Part shown: one piece after another, positions 12,721 through 23,421 of the stretch
How positions within the stretch are numbered: position 1 is the first letter of the stretch
How the letters are laid out: each line of letters starts with the position of its first letter
From: Globodera rostochiensis
Lineage: Eukaryota > Nematoda > Chromadorea > Rhabditida > Heteroderidae
Assembly: GCA_018350325.1 (NCBI GenBank)
Contig: JAEVLN010000035.1
Coordinates: 247,695-311,694, forward strand
Length of the DNA: 64,000 bases
Direction of reading: 5' to 3'
Program-made: the position numbers and the translations under genes
The notes under the pieces: model-generated
The model's input: only the letters and a program-made list of their open reading frames with translations
Databases searched by the model: none
Told to the model about the DNA's origin: nothing

Positions 12721-12898
12721 TAAAAAGCAACATAGATTTATATGGCTTTTTCGAATTTACAAAAATTTCTTGTTAAAATAAATGATCAATCTGTTATGTT
12801 TTATACAAACTTTACAAGTGACAGTTTATTATTTTATATATTTAAGTTTTAACATTGTTATTTTATCATACGCAGTCTTATGGTTTAATTCATTATAG

Positions 12899-12979
12899 GT
12901 CGTTGATAAAACCCTCGTCTGCGCGCTTTATGAGTTTGTTTGGAATCAGATGCGGAAATTGGAGTTGAGGAAGAATTGA
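12899..12979 (+). CDS. Candidate exon ending in a stop (26 codons)
   Basis: A strong acceptor (TGGTTTAATTCATTATAG) is followed in phase 0 by VVDKTLVCALYEFVWNQMRK and TGA at 12977-12979. An alternative phase is open for 22 codons. It lies downstream of the island cluster at 12.1-12.7 kb and may belong to the same plus gene. Not recognised. Confidence 0.42.
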   Translation, partial: VVDKTLVCALYEFVWNQMRKLELRKN

Positions 12980-14098
12980 AATTCATTTTATTTTTAAAAT
13001 ATATAGTTTTATGTAAAACCTCTTATGTTTTTTAAAATTTGTGTGCGTTATTATGAGACATAATTGAGATACTAAAAATTAGTGACAATAGCATTTTTAA
13101 ACTAACTTGTTCTTTATATTGTATTCCTCATTCTTTTTCACAAAATTCAGTGGCAATAATTTGCTCGACTTTGCATCGTGGTTAATAGGGTTTTGCCTCA
13201 TTTTAACATTTTTAATTTTTTCATCATAATTAACGTTTTAAATATGCTTTTTTATTTTGTTGTTAAAGTTATTAATATATTAAAAATTTTCTATATAAGC
13301 AAAGCAAATCATAAGGACTTGGCTAATTCGTTAAATTTTGTTTAATATTTCTTTGTATTATACTATAAGTTATTTTGTAATTTATACAATCTTTGTCTTA
13401 AATGACGAAGTTTATAGTATCTTTATAGCAATTTATTATTGCTTAAAGTTCATAATATTAATCTTTGATTATTTCAAGATTTAATTTTTTATTTGTATGT
13501 ATTTTAAATATAACCGATTAAGTAGAATAAGCAAAATTTTACATATTTTTTAAGTTTTGTTAATTTTATCCTTGGTTTGCTTTAATTTAGTTGTATAGTT
13601 AGTTGTGCATCTTGTTTTATGGGGTTAGAATTGTTGGTTGGTTTAAAAAACGTATAATTATAGATCATTTTTATTCATATTTAGATACTTTTTTATAATG
13701 ATTATCACGTCGTGTCAGGACTTTAAAATTTTTATATTCATATCATTATCAATTATGGTTACATATTTTCTAATATTCTTTTTTGATTAATTTGTTTAAA
13801 ATCCGTAATAATGAGTAAATTATTTGATCATGAACTTGAAGTTTAATTGTTGAGTAAACGCAGTTAAAGTAAGCAATGCTTATCGCAAGGTTGTAATTTT
13901 TTTTTGTTATTTTCACTTAAGATTTTTAAATGTATTTAATCTAAGTGAATTAATGTTTATTATATGATATTTATACGGAATTAAATTGGTTAATTTAAAG
14001 ATATCATAAAAATATTTTCATTTCTTTTAATAAAAAAGGTATTCAAACATTTTTTTAATTTGATCATTTTTATGTGTATTTTGTTTATTTACTGCCAG

Positions 14099-14203
14099 AA
14101 CTCAATTCGAAAAGGATTAGGTCTGATCTTTGAACAACCAAATATCTGTTCCCTCACCATGGGCACTATATATAATTTAAAGAAAAATATTATAAAAAAT
14201 TAA
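14099..14203 (+). CDS. Candidate exon ending in a stop (34 codons)
   Basis: Acceptor TTTGTTTATTTACTGCCAG leads in phase 0 into NSIRKGLGLIFEQPNICSL and on to TAA at 14201-14203. An internal donor after GGATTAG (14120) would make a much shorter exon instead. The T-rich plus strand on both sides fits. Not recognised. Confidence 0.42.
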   Translation, partial: NSIRKGLGLIFEQPNICSLTMGTIYNLKKNIIKN

Positions 14204-14517
14204 CTTTGATAAATTAATTTCCATTAAATCATTATAAAATCTTTCCCCTTCCATATAAAGTAAAATGAAACATTATATTTTCTCAATTTTTTTAAAAGAT
14301 TATTCGATAATATTGGCAGGAGTTCCTTACCTATAAGGAAACAAATATTGTTTTATTTTTAAGTCGTATGCTTCCTTCGTTTTTTTCTAAAAGAATAATA
14401 TTAAAAAAATATGAGGTACTTTTTCAATTAATATTTTGTCCTTTTTATTTATTTATTTTTTGAATTTGTTTATTTTGACTTTTTATTTTTGTTAGAAATA
14501 TACTTTGTGTTCCACAG

Positions 14518-14560
14518 ACCAAACTTTGTTATGGTAGCCCTCACATTTACCTGAAGGCCG
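14518..14560 (+). CDS. Short candidate internal exon (14 codons)
   Basis: Acceptor TACTTTGTGTTCCACAG and donor GGCCG|GTTTAC bound 43 bp reading TKLCYGSPHIYLKA plus one nucleotide. Splice signals are good on both sides. It cannot follow the 14099 exon in phase, so a further exon or a different gene is needed. Confidence 0.42.
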
Positions 14561-14704
14561 GTTTACGTTTATTCTTTCCAGTTACAATTAAATATTTTTA
14601 TGTTTAAAGAAGGGTGAGTTAAATCTATTGCAGTGAATAAAAATATCCACATATGTGATAATTTTTAATTTAAAAATATTTTGAATTAAAAATAATTTTA
14701 CAAA

Positions 14705-15000
14705 CTTTTTCGTTGTTGCAAACTGCATAATTCTTTTTATGGTGGCTTATTATTTTATCACATTAGTTTCGTTAAATATTAAAGATTTTGTTTACCATTA
14801 GTTTATTGTGATGAGTGCAAAAACGCACGATTTTTCCTCCTTGTGGCAATATTTTAGCATTTTGGTTCCGGCAAATCTACACCGCACAGTGCAAACATTT
14901 TTTTTCTTAATCTATCTTAATATTCTTATCTTACATATTTACTTCGTTATATTTCTGAGCAATTCATGTTTTTTATTTTGTCCAGTAGAAGAGCCAATCG
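14705..15000 (+). repeat. Inverted dispersed duplication, copy B (partner 3370-3600)
   Basis: This is the partner of the copy on the opposite strand near 3.4 kb. Homology starts upstream of the exon (GCATAATTCTTTTTATGGTG) and resumes after the insertion at GAGCAATTCATG. The pair lies about 11 kb apart. Confidence 0.7.
14802..14890 (+). pseudogene. Frame-shifted copy of the CxxC exon at 3434-3515
   Basis: The acceptor TTTACCATTAG and the following sequence match copy A, but a five-A run replaces four A, so the TATTGTGATGAGTGC start no longer reads into KTHDFSSLWQYFSILVPANL. Read from the internal ATG instead, the frame runs MSAKTHDFSS and stays open to 15014 through about 70 bp of extra sequence. 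Either this copy is a broken paralogue, or it starts at that ATG and copy A is the altered one. Confidence 0.5.
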
Positions 15001-15077
15001 TTAAGTCCAGCTAAAGCTTCAAAAATGCCAATCAGTATACCCGCGCAACTACGTACGTTGATTTACCGAACTTTTAC

Positions 15078-15145
15078 CTCTCCACTTTTTTGTTTTCACT
15101 GTCGCTGGCAACTCGGCCTGGTTTAGGCGTTCGAGTTCTTCGCCG
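15078..15145 (-). CDS. Candidate internal exon (22 codons)
   Basis: Minus-strand acceptor TGCTTTTGTTTAACAG and donor GGAGAG|GTAAAAG both match consensus. The 68 bp hold 1 nt, 22 codons and 1 nt, reading GEELERLNQAELPATVKTKK then WR. The residue mix is charged and typical of soluble or coiled-coil protein. It may belong to the same minus gene as the exon cluster at 16355-16748. Open plus frames exist but lack splice signals. Confidence 0.52.
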
Positions 15146-15520
15146 CTGTTAAACAAAAGCATTTTTTGGTTTACGTAAAACTTTAAAATTTTTCATCAAG
15201 AGCCTTCTTTCATTTTAAGATACTTTTGTTTGCACTCTTAATTCTATATAATATTTGTTATAAAATACCTAACTTCATAAGGAATAATTGGTTGTTATTT
15301 TATTTTAGTTAAAAATTTTTAATCGTTAATTATTTTGTATTTTTTCGAATTGGGTTTGGTTTCCAATTATTACACTTAATATTTCCTTTCAAGCAAAGCA
15401 TAAACGTTAACTAAACTTTTTTGGATAAATGTTTTTGAAAAAATTGTATACATTTTTTTGCGCTTTAAATTGTGTCGATGTATATAATTTTTAATATATT
15501 AAGATAGCAATTTGATTTAA

Positions 15521-15730
15521 TTGTCAGAGCAATTATTTACTAAAAAGAAGACAAGATCAGACCGGCACAGCCAAGTCAACATACTTTTCGTAGCCACCAG
15601 ACCAACCCAAGAATATTGGCTCGCAACAATTGCAGCGTTTATCAAAACTTTTCAATACATTTTATTAAATAGCTATGATTTACGATTAATAATTATAAAC
15701 TTTTTTTATTATCTTAATCTTTTAAGATAA
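15521..15730 (+). CDS. Weak coding-like island
   Basis: A plus frame of 69 codons includes DRHSQVNILFVATRPTQEYW and can start at the acceptor TTTAATTGTCAG. The minus strand is also open (CEPIFLGWSGGYEKYVDLAV). It lies between minus exons at 15.1 and 16.4 kb, so minus is possible. Neither strand is recognised. Confidence 0.25.
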   Translation: MSEQLFTKKKTRSDRHSQVNILFVATRPTQEYWLATIAAFIKTFQYILLNSYDLRLIIINFFYYLNLLR

Positions 15731-16295
15731 TATCAAGCGCACGGAGCACGTTGCCAGTCGCTTCTAAAACAAGTGAATTCTTTTATATATTAAGACGCAT
15801 GCGGTTGCGCGTTGGCGCCAATTTGTGACTGCGCATTGCATGTGTAAACAATTTAAATTTATTAAACTAATTATTAAAAGCCAATTCTTTTTTGTTTCAA
15901 ATAACAAAAAATTTTATTTTTTAATTATCATAATCAGCTGCTTATTTTTGTCTACTTATTTATTATATAAATATTATATGCAATCTGTGGTTTTAATGCG
16001 ATGAGCTGAAATTTTTTTTAAAAAAAGTGAAGTAAACACACTTACTTTCTTGTAGGTGTAAAAGAGAAGAGATGAAATTAAACCATTAAACTAGAAAAAT
16101 TACACTCTTGCATAACTTAACATTTATCTTTTATTTTTCATAATCATGTCAGTTTATTTTTATATGTTATTCAAATAATTTGAGTAATGTAAATATTACA
16201 AACAATTTTTAAATGTGAACAAATTTAAAGTTTTTTTATTTGGACTGCTTCTATTTATGGACTGTTTTGGAAGATTTCGGCGTATGCACAAAGAG

Positions 16296-16345
16296 CAAGG
16301 GGGGGGGGGCATGGCCCGCTTGCCCCCCTCCAGCATACGGCCCTG
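16296..16345. repeat. G-run/C-run hairpin
   Basis: A run of ten G (GGGGGGGGGG) followed closely by TGCCCCCC gives a strong potential hairpin in A+T-rich surroundings, just downstream of exon c on the minus strand. Similar G/C hairpins occur at 24.2, 28.1, 32.0 and 49.5-50.7 kb in repeat elements. Confidence 0.5.
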
Positions 16346-16354
16346 GGTCGCAAC

Positions 16355-16468
16355 CTTTTCGCAACAAAGCCGAATTGCGTCCTGGAAGTTTATCTCATGT
16401 TTAGATAAAATCCCGCACAATTCAATGAAGTCGTACTTGCGGCTCGGCTGAGTGACGGCCAGTTCTTT
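16355..16468 (-). CDS. Exon c of a phase-consistent minus-strand gene
   Basis: Acceptor TTTTTATTTTTAG opens 38 codons in phase 0, reading KELAVTQPSRKYDFIELCG and then ILSKHEINFQDAIRLCCEK, before a donor at AAG|GTTGCG. Reading through the donor gives a glycine-rich, C-run-encoded tail, so the donor is preferred. Together with exons a (16633-16748) and b (16510-16567) the phases join without a stop. The protein is unrecognised. A conflicting plus frame over the same bases (16215-16451) is judged a shadow. Confidence 0.52.
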
Positions 16469-16509
16469 CTAAAAATAAAAATATAATGAAAAAGTTCACG
16501 ATAGCAAAC

Positions 16510-16567
16510 ACGGAACGCTAGCACGCCTTCATCGTACTCCGTCTTCGTCACTCGCATGCGTTTCTTT
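16510..16567 (-). CDS. Exon b of the minus-strand gene
   Basis: Acceptor CACCTAAAATTTAG, then 1 nt and 19 codons (KKRMRVTKTEYDEGVLAFR) to a donor at CGT|GTTTGC. It begins in the phase left by exon a and ends in phase 0, matching exon c. The intron to exon c is 41 bp (16469-16509) and T-rich on the minus strand. The GTTTGC donor is weak; an upstream GGC|GTGCTA would also keep phase. Confidence 0.48.
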
Positions 16568-16632
16568 CTAAATTTTAGGTGTATTAATAAACACAACATT
16601 TTAAATACGGTCGAATTTGTTCATTGCCAGAC

Positions 16633-16748
16633 AAATCAAGAATGGCACGAAACATAGAGCCCTGCAATCGTCTGATCATTCCATTGGCTTCGCACAATTC
16701 AGCGGTCAGTTTCTTGACTTCTTGGTCTTTTGCTGCAGGTTTAATAGT
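16633..16748 (-). CDS. Exon a of the minus-strand gene
   Basis: Acceptor TTATTTAAACAG leads in phase 0 into TIKPAAKDQEVKKLTAELCE and then ANGMIRRLQGSMFRAILD plus 2 nt before GTCTGG. The heptad-like charge pattern suggests a helical or coiled segment. The proposed intron to exon b is 65 bp. The non-canonical-looking donor is the weak point; the phase match across all three exons is the strength. Confidence 0.5.
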
Positions 16749-17021
16749 CTGTTTAAATAATTATTCAAATACTTTTGAGTTTTTGTGAACCGCTACTTGA
16801 ACTTTGTTGACTCATTTTTTTAAGAATAATGTAATCCAGTGTGCAATCTTATATATTTGAATAAACAATTTACACACCGCTTTAAATTTACTATTTTTAT
16901 TTTATACAAAATTATAGCTGTGCATCAAATAACATATTTTAAAACGTTTAGTGAATTAGATTTTGTTTCTATTTGGATGCATTTTTTTAATATTATGATT
17001 TTCACTTATATTTAATGTCAA

Positions 17022-17141
17022 ATGGCCTGGGCTAGAATTGACGAGCAACTTAAGGAGTCAAAAATAACTCATAATTTATCAACCCGGCGTAGTATGACTG
17101 TTAAGCATACGAATAATTGTTTTAACAATGCGTTATTTTAA
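17022..17141 (+). CDS. Possible initiator exon (up to 39 codons)
   Basis: An ATG at 17022 opens MAWARIDEQLKESKITHNL and continues to TAA at 17139-17141. A GTATGA donor at about 17095 could end it as a first coding exon. Composition is distinctly protein-like. About 50 bp downstream, AAG|GTAAAT at about 17192 marks another good donor after a short ATG-initiated frame (MSFTRNFKLGL). Not recognised. Confidence 0.38.
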   Translation: MAWARIDEQLKESKITHNLSTRRSMTVKHTNNCFNNALF

Positions 17142-17440
17142 TGGAATATGTCGTTTACACGTAATTTCAAACTCGGGCTAAGGTAAATCTTTATATACGA
17201 TCATGTTTAATATTTTTGTGAATATTATTATTTTCAAATAAATATTTTTGTTATTTTTGAATATTGACAATGTTTATTGGATAGGTCAAAGTTTTTATTT
17301 ATGTATTTTTATCTTTTTTTAAATATATTATTGGCAAGTTTCGATGATGTTCTAACAGATAACTTGGTATAATTCTCTTTTTTGATAATATCAAAAGTTG
17401 TGCTTGCGTGATTAGTGCCATTTATTTAATATTTATGCAG

Positions 17441-17522
17441 TGCATTCATTCGTACGACCGGGAAAAATTTTGGCTCGCAGAAGTCTGCTTGCTTTTCTCA
17501 TTTCCATGCCGATGAAATGTAA
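17441..17522 (+). CDS. Candidate terminal exon with overlapping poly(A) signal
   Basis: Acceptor TTTAATATTTATGCAG, then 1 nt and 26 codons (AFIRTTGKNFGSQKSACFSH then FHADEM) to TAA at 17520-17522, immediately followed by CAAATAAAG, which includes AATAAA. The overlap of stop and polyadenylation signal suggests a gene end. A second phase is also open (HSFVRPGKILARRSLLAF). Not recognised. Confidence 0.42.
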
Positions 17523-18392
17523 CAAATAAAGTTTGTACAAATTTAAATGACTTAGTATTTGAGTTAAACAATCCACCAATTTGTTTTCTGGCACGGTAAC
17601 TTTATCACGCATTTAAAAGGCGAGATTAATTTTTTATTGCAAACTTAGTGCCTATTTAAATTTTTGCAGCTAAAATCCATTAAGGTTAAAATGCATTGCT
17701 TAATAGTAAATATTTATGCTTGAATATTTGTTTATTTTTAATGCAGCTTAAAATTAACAAAGAAATTATAAGTAACTTTCTAGAGCTTGATAATTAAAAG
17801 TAAAATTAAATACTAGGTAGTAATATTAGTATATATGTTCCGGACTTAAACACACAAAATATGAGTTAATAACACAAAATTTGTCAAAAGTTAAATGTGT
17901 GGCATGTTTATGTTTCATTAATATTTTTTCGTGGAACGGGTCGGTGACGCGCCTCAAATTTTTAAAATTAGGGTGTTTGCAATTATACTATTAAACTATA
18001 TTTTGCACTTATTTTAATTCTCATTTGTAATTTAATTCCTTTTTAAGTGATGCGGAATTACTTCAAATTTTTTCAACACGATAAATATTTCTTTAGAATG
18101 TACTATGGAAATCCTGTAGATAGTGTAAATTAAATATTTCTGTAGTGAAATTCTAGAAAAATTTGTAAATTGTCTTTACTTCATTTTCAAAATTTAATTA
18201 TTATTAATTATATTATTTGTTAAAATTTTTGTTTACAGCGTCAGGCAAAAATTTAAAGCTTTGCTTTTAAATTATGCTAGCATATTTTTTAGGGGATATA
18301 TAATATATTTTATAAACAAAAGAATTTAATGAAATATACATTTTATTACTTATGATTTAGCTTGCCGCATTCTAAATTAATATTATTATAAT

Positions 18393-18582
18393 ATGTCACA
18401 TGAAAGACTGTTACATTTATGTAAATTTAATGAAAAGTTTACAAAGAAATTTGCTGACGTCAACAAGGTGTTGGTTGAGATCAAAGCTATGGCACCATGG
18501 CAAATTTTATAAAGCGATTTTAAACTTGTATTTGTACAACCAATTAATGCTTTATAGAAAGAAAATTAACCCAGACATTTAA
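18393..18582 (+). pseudogene. Coding-like frame broken by a +1 shift
   Basis: From ATG 18393 a frame reads MSHERLLHLCKFNEKFTKK and on to IKAMAPWQIL with TAA at 18510. Protein-like sequence then continues in the next frame (FYKAILNLYLYNQLMLYRKK) to TAA at 18580-18582. A one-base indel in the TTTT run at 18505-18508 would explain the switch. It could be a decayed single-exon gene fragment. Not recognised. Confidence 0.35.
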
Positions 18583-18717
18583 ATTTATTGACATGCGTTA
18601 AAATTGGTTGAATATATTGACAAAATTTATAATTTTTTATTATTGAATTTGAAGTATTTGTTATTTTTTGAGCTGTTTTTGCATTCTGAGTTAATTAATG
18701 ATTAAACAAAATTAGCG

Positions 18718-19060
18718 TACATCGCATTTGCAGTTCAGGCTCATTTCGTCGATTTTATTGATAAAGTGTTTACGTATTGCTGTCCGCATTGGTTTTTAAA
18801 AGTTTGTTATTGAATAGCAGTGACATAATTGGGGTTTATTTCATGTTTTACAAGAATTTCAAACTTTTATTTTTGATTTATTTGAAAAATCAGCGCTTTT
18901 ACTCATTGCTTTTGTTATTGTCTGTCAAAGGCTGAAAAATTTGTTGGAATAATTTTATTTTTATTTATGCTTTTTATTTTTGGGCATTAAATCATTTAAA
19001 ATTTTAATTCATAACAACTTTGTTTATTGTCGATTATTTCTTTAATTTTATTTTTTTTTA
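18718..19060 (+). repeat. Segmental duplication, copy 1 (partner 26155-26490)
   Basis: ACATCGCATTTGCAGTTCAG, GCGCTTTTACTCATTGCTTT and AATTCATAACAACTTTGTTT appear in the same order in both places. After the CAG acceptor-like site the copies read QAHFVDFIDKV here and QAHSVDFIDKV at 26.2 kb, then diverge in frame because copy 2 lacks two bases. This may be an exon with its flanks, duplicated. Confidence 0.8.
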
Positions 19061-19099
19061 AAGATTATTTATTGCGTACACTTGTTAGAATGTGAATAC

Positions 19100-21000
19100 C
19101 CTTTTAATGCGTTTTTTGATCAAAATTAGAGTTTTAGCTGGTGAAGGAATATGCCTAAATCTGAAAATTTAAGTTTAAACTTGAAAACAAAAAACAAAAA
19201 TTTGATGATGTTCCGATAATGAAAAATAATTTCCGTTGTTTATTGGTATAACTGAAAAATAAGTTTAAGCAATTAACAAAATACCGATTGAACAAATACA
19301 ATATAACAAATTAATTTTAATTTAAAACACAATTTAATTTTTTCGTCAACCTGACTATTTTGAAGTCGACTTTGTTGGCCATGTTGTCTATTTTTATGTC
19401 GAATTTGTTATCTTTGTTGATTGCTGTAATAAGAACCGCTGAGACAACGGGGACCAGCATTGCAACAAGGGCACCCGAAATTTGTTTGTTACAATATAAA
19501 TCAGAATCAGTATTTTTATTGGCATTCGTAAAATTTTTATTTCTTAAAAAAATAACGGTATAAATCCAATCAAATTTTTAATTTTTTTATCGCATAATTT
19601 TATGTTATTAATTTCTATTAAATAAAAATAAGTTTTGTTTGTTTTTTTCTTAAATTAAATTGGGAACCCACGGTGCTTTTTTTTGGCTAATTATTATTTA
19701 TTCATTCTACTCGTTTTTTAATTAAAATTCATATATTATTTGTGTTAAAATCATTTGCTTTAATATTATTTCAAAATAATGGTATATTATTTTTTGCTTT
19801 TATTTATTGACTAGTAACCAAATTCAATTAAAAGGATTTATTAAGATAAAGTATTAGATACTTTTGTTATTTGAATTATATAGATATTTAAAATATTTTA
19901 TCAACAATGTCGTCGCATTAATCGGTTTGAAATATATTTTTTATTCTTAAATTAGCAATTGGATTTATATCACTATTTAAAGATTTTAAAAGTTATTTGT
20001 TTGGTGTAAATGATTAATATGTTTTCAAAACCTTAGACAATAACCAACTTTTAGAGATCAGGACGAGAAAGCAATCCAGTTAAAATTGTTATAAAAACAA
20101 AACAATATAAAAACAGCCCTATTGTTACCATAATAAAAATAAAATCAAAGTAAAATGTATAAACGCAATATAGGAGATATAGAAATAAAAGCTTTTCGCT
20201 TAAAAACATTTAACTTTAAAATATACAGATATATAAACAAAAAATCCAGTTAATAATTCAATCACCATATTAAAAAATTTTATGCAAATTTTTTTTATCA
20301 ATTAAGATGTTTTCAAAAATTGAATAATAATGGTGCTCATATTTTGTAAGAATTAAATAACACTTATTTAACAACAACGAAAAAAACTCAGTTTTTCTCA
20401 AGAATCTTAAATTTCAAGAAATGATGTGAATCTTCTGATGCATAAATTTTTCAATATTTTAGGCGCCTAGTTTTAGATTTTTTGAGGTAAAATAGCAGCC
20501 AAACAATAACCAACGATTTAAGAATGTTTCTACAAAAAATTTCTAATCTGGCAAATAAAATTAAATAATTCCACTTCATGTATGGCGACATATTGCTTTA
20601 AAAATTTGCATATTGGAAGAATCATTAGGTATGCAATTTTATTAAGTTTAACGTTTTAAAATAATTAGGTATGTTAATTGGTAGCGAATCAATTAAACGT
20701 TTTAGAAACATCTAAAATTAATCAAAAATTAAATACGGTTCATTGGCATAAACCTTTGCATTTATTTGTTATATTTTTTGATGCATATATTTTTAAATAA
20801 ATTTTATATATTCTAAAAATTATCCTCTTACACTGATATTATTAATTGTTTTGTAGAACAAGCAAATTTAAAAAAATGCTTTTTTACTTTTTATGTATTT
20901 ATAAGTAACAAAAACTTTTACTACGATCGATATAATAATCGGGAAAATTTATTAATGTAGCTAAATTAAATATTTTTTGCCACTGAATAATTTTAATACT
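19100..21000. other. A+T-rich interval, no supported gene
   Basis: T-rich to about 20030, A-rich to about 20720, then T-rich. A GC-richer patch at 19340-19480 is open in two plus frames (one includes QPDYFEVDFVGHVVYF). Nothing else stands out. Confidence 0.45.
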
Positions 21001-21032
21001 TAACTATTTATCATTATTTCAAAAAGCATCCG

Positions 21033-21218
21033 GTGCTCTCGGCGGTATCACACAATACTGACACTGTGACCCGGATGTTTCTGCCAAACCTGCGTGCAGA
21101 GTGTGCGTTCGTCATAGCAGCCAAAAGTGCAAAACTTGCAAAATGCGGGGAATTTCAGTACCCGGAATTCCAGACGCTAAGTAATTATTTTGGTCATAAC
21201 GACCACAATTTAAAATAA
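21033..21218 (+). CDS. GC-rich exon candidate; one frame has a CxxC/CxxC pattern
   Basis: A 150-bp island ends at a possible donor CTAA|GTAATT near 21180. One frame is open for 61 codons (NLRAECAFVIAAKSAKLAKC). Another frame reads ACRVCVRHSSQKCKTCKMRG, a C-x2-C-x8-C-x2-C pattern resembling zinc ribbons such as those at the C-termini of piggyBac-type transposases. Neither frame has a decisive acceptor. Family assignment is only a suggestion. Confidence 0.35.
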   Translation: MLSAVSHNTDTVTRMFLPNLRAECAFVIAAKSAKLAKCGEFQYPEFQTLSNYFGHNDHNLK

Positions 21219-22997
21219 TTTTGTATTTAAAGTTTTAATAATAAATAATATGTATTGCTTTTTCGTTTAATGGGGGGTCTCTTTTTTTAAATCTTACCAC
21301 AAACTTCTGTTTATTAACTGTCATGATATTCAATTAAATTTTTTAAATAGAAATTATATTTAAAAATTAATAACCACGATAGATTATTTTGGAGTAATTG
21401 GACCTTTATTCACAATGAATTTTTGCCAATTACATTTGAATCGAAATTTTGATCAATACGTTTGGGGTTTTTTGGCACAATTACATTTATGTTGGTTCTT
21501 CATAATTTATTCGATCATCCCTGTAATTAATTGTAGAGAAGCAGGTAGTTTTATTTTTTGATAATCTAGCAGATTAATTATTAACTTTGCAAAATTTTTT
21601 TCAGTTTTTAGATTTAATAAAATTTTAAATAAATTCAACTTTACAAAGATTAAAAATAAATAATAATTAATCCTGCAACTGTCGTAATGAAAGCCCCATA
21701 TTATTTCATCCTTCGTAATTAATATTGTTTTTATTTATACAAGTTTTTATTATTTTAATTTATATTTTTATTAAAAGGAGCACAAAATTACCTATTTTAT
21801 TTTAGAAGTTTCCTCGCCTGCAGAAAACCAGAATACCTCCTTTATCTCTTCTTTAATTATTAATAATTGTACTACTCGTTAATATTGACTTTTGAATCGT
21901 CGGGGTAAGATAATTATTTTTTTATAAAAAGGTTTAATATTAAATTATATTTCGTCGTCAATGTGTACTTTTTCAATTTCATTCGTTTAAAATTTTTTTA
22001 TGTTAAAAAATTACAATATGTATTTCGCGCAACTAAAATTATATGTATTAAACTTTTAAAGAAATGGAACCAGATTATGGGGCAGAGGCTGATAACAAGA
22101 CACTTATAAATTAATAACAAAAATTTTCAAATTATATAAATTCATTTTATTAAATTTTTTTGGAAAGTAAATCTACATTTAGTAACTTTCAAATCTTCTA
22201 ATTCAATTTATTAAACTTAAATTTTAACAGTCGTTAAATTAGAACGGTGACATCGTGTAGTTATGTAATAGAGATTAAGTCAATAGACGCCCATCATCTC
22301 AAAAATTGTGCGTCCTGACATTTTATTTAGTTTCTTCTTTATATGCGCCACAAATAAAAATAAAAATTTTAACATTTGACTTGGACGATGCCAAAAAAGA
22401 CAATAAATATAAACGAAACACAAAATGTGAATTCAAATGTTAACACAGAGATTTAGTAAAATATAATTTGACAAATAAAATGAGACTTGAAATATTTAAT
22501 AAACAAAATAATATTTATAAAATAAAATCAATGATGTAGCGGATTGATTTTAAAAAACCGCAATTTTATGGGCTAATTTAAACCAGAGAAGCAATAAAAA
22601 ATATGGTTAAATAAATAAAATTAAATATATAAAAAGGGTTGAAGTCTTAGCAATTGTTACCTATAACTAAAACAATTACAGAAAAAAGTCATAAGAAACA
22701 GATGAGCCAAATTATATTTAATTAAAGTATAAAAAAGTGTATAAATTCCAAAAATATTTTAAATTAAAATTAATTAATGATATATATAAAGTAAATAAAT
22801 TAATCCTTCGCAGTGGCAAAAGTTGGTTAAATTATAAACAAAATTAAAAAATTTATATAAATTTTGCATTATACAATGCACCAAAACTAAATTTATTATT
22901 AAACCCAATGAAAGTACTAAATACAGGCAATAAAATTGGATAATAAGATAAATGTAAAAAACAAATTGTGTTCAATATGGTTGAGGTAGTGAAGTAC

Positions 22998-23057
22998 CGC
23001 AAAAAAGTCCGCGACAACACTCCTCCGTCGACTGCGGCTTGATGGCACTCTGTGCTA
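22998..23057 (-). CDS. Candidate internal exon (19 codons)
   Basis: Minus-strand acceptor GCTAACACCTCAG and donor TTTGCG|GTACTT bound 2 nt, 19 codons and 1 nt, reading AQSAIKPQSTEECCRGLFC with a CC pair. It lies in an A-rich plus-strand block (22.0-24.1 kb) that also holds other minus-strand splice signals. A plus frame (MVEVVKYRKKVRDNTPPS) is an alternative. Not recognised. Confidence 0.43.
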
Positions 23058-23374
23058 CTGAGGTGTTAGCACAATTCAAATTTGTAAAAGATTAAATATT
23101 ACAAAAGCAACTGAAATCTACACAAGTATAAAGGAAAATCTGTAAGAAATTTATTACTATTTTGAAGTAAAAAAATGAATGCAAATTTGTTAAATTTATC
23201 TAATATACTTGCAGATAAAATTCATGTTAGTTTTTAATAATCAAAAATTCAACACAACAGAATAATGAGCAAACAAATTTAATTAATTATTAAATTTTTA
23301 TTAATCAACAAAAAGGTTTGAACGTGCAAATGCATATAAATATGTCGTTTGGGCGAAAAATTTGAAATTGTTAC

Positions 23375-23421
23375 ATTAAAATAATCAAAATTTTGAACAA
23401 CATTATCCCCTTCTTTACCAT
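23375..23421 (-). CDS. Short candidate exon with 42-bp upstream intron
   Basis: Acceptor GTGCTAAGTAG, 2 nt plus 15 codons (GKEGDNVVQNFDYFN), donor AAT|GTAACA. An excellent minus-strand donor (GAAAG|GTATGTGG) lies at 23463, which would give an intron of only 42 bp. The upstream exon ending there reads ILANTKTK in the matching phase, but its own acceptor was not found. Confidence 0.38.

Noticed and set aside
19342..19445. QPDYFEVDFVGHVVYF, superficially like a retroviral-type integrase core start
   Set aside because: Only a few residues match and no catalytic triad, zinc finger or LTR was found around it.
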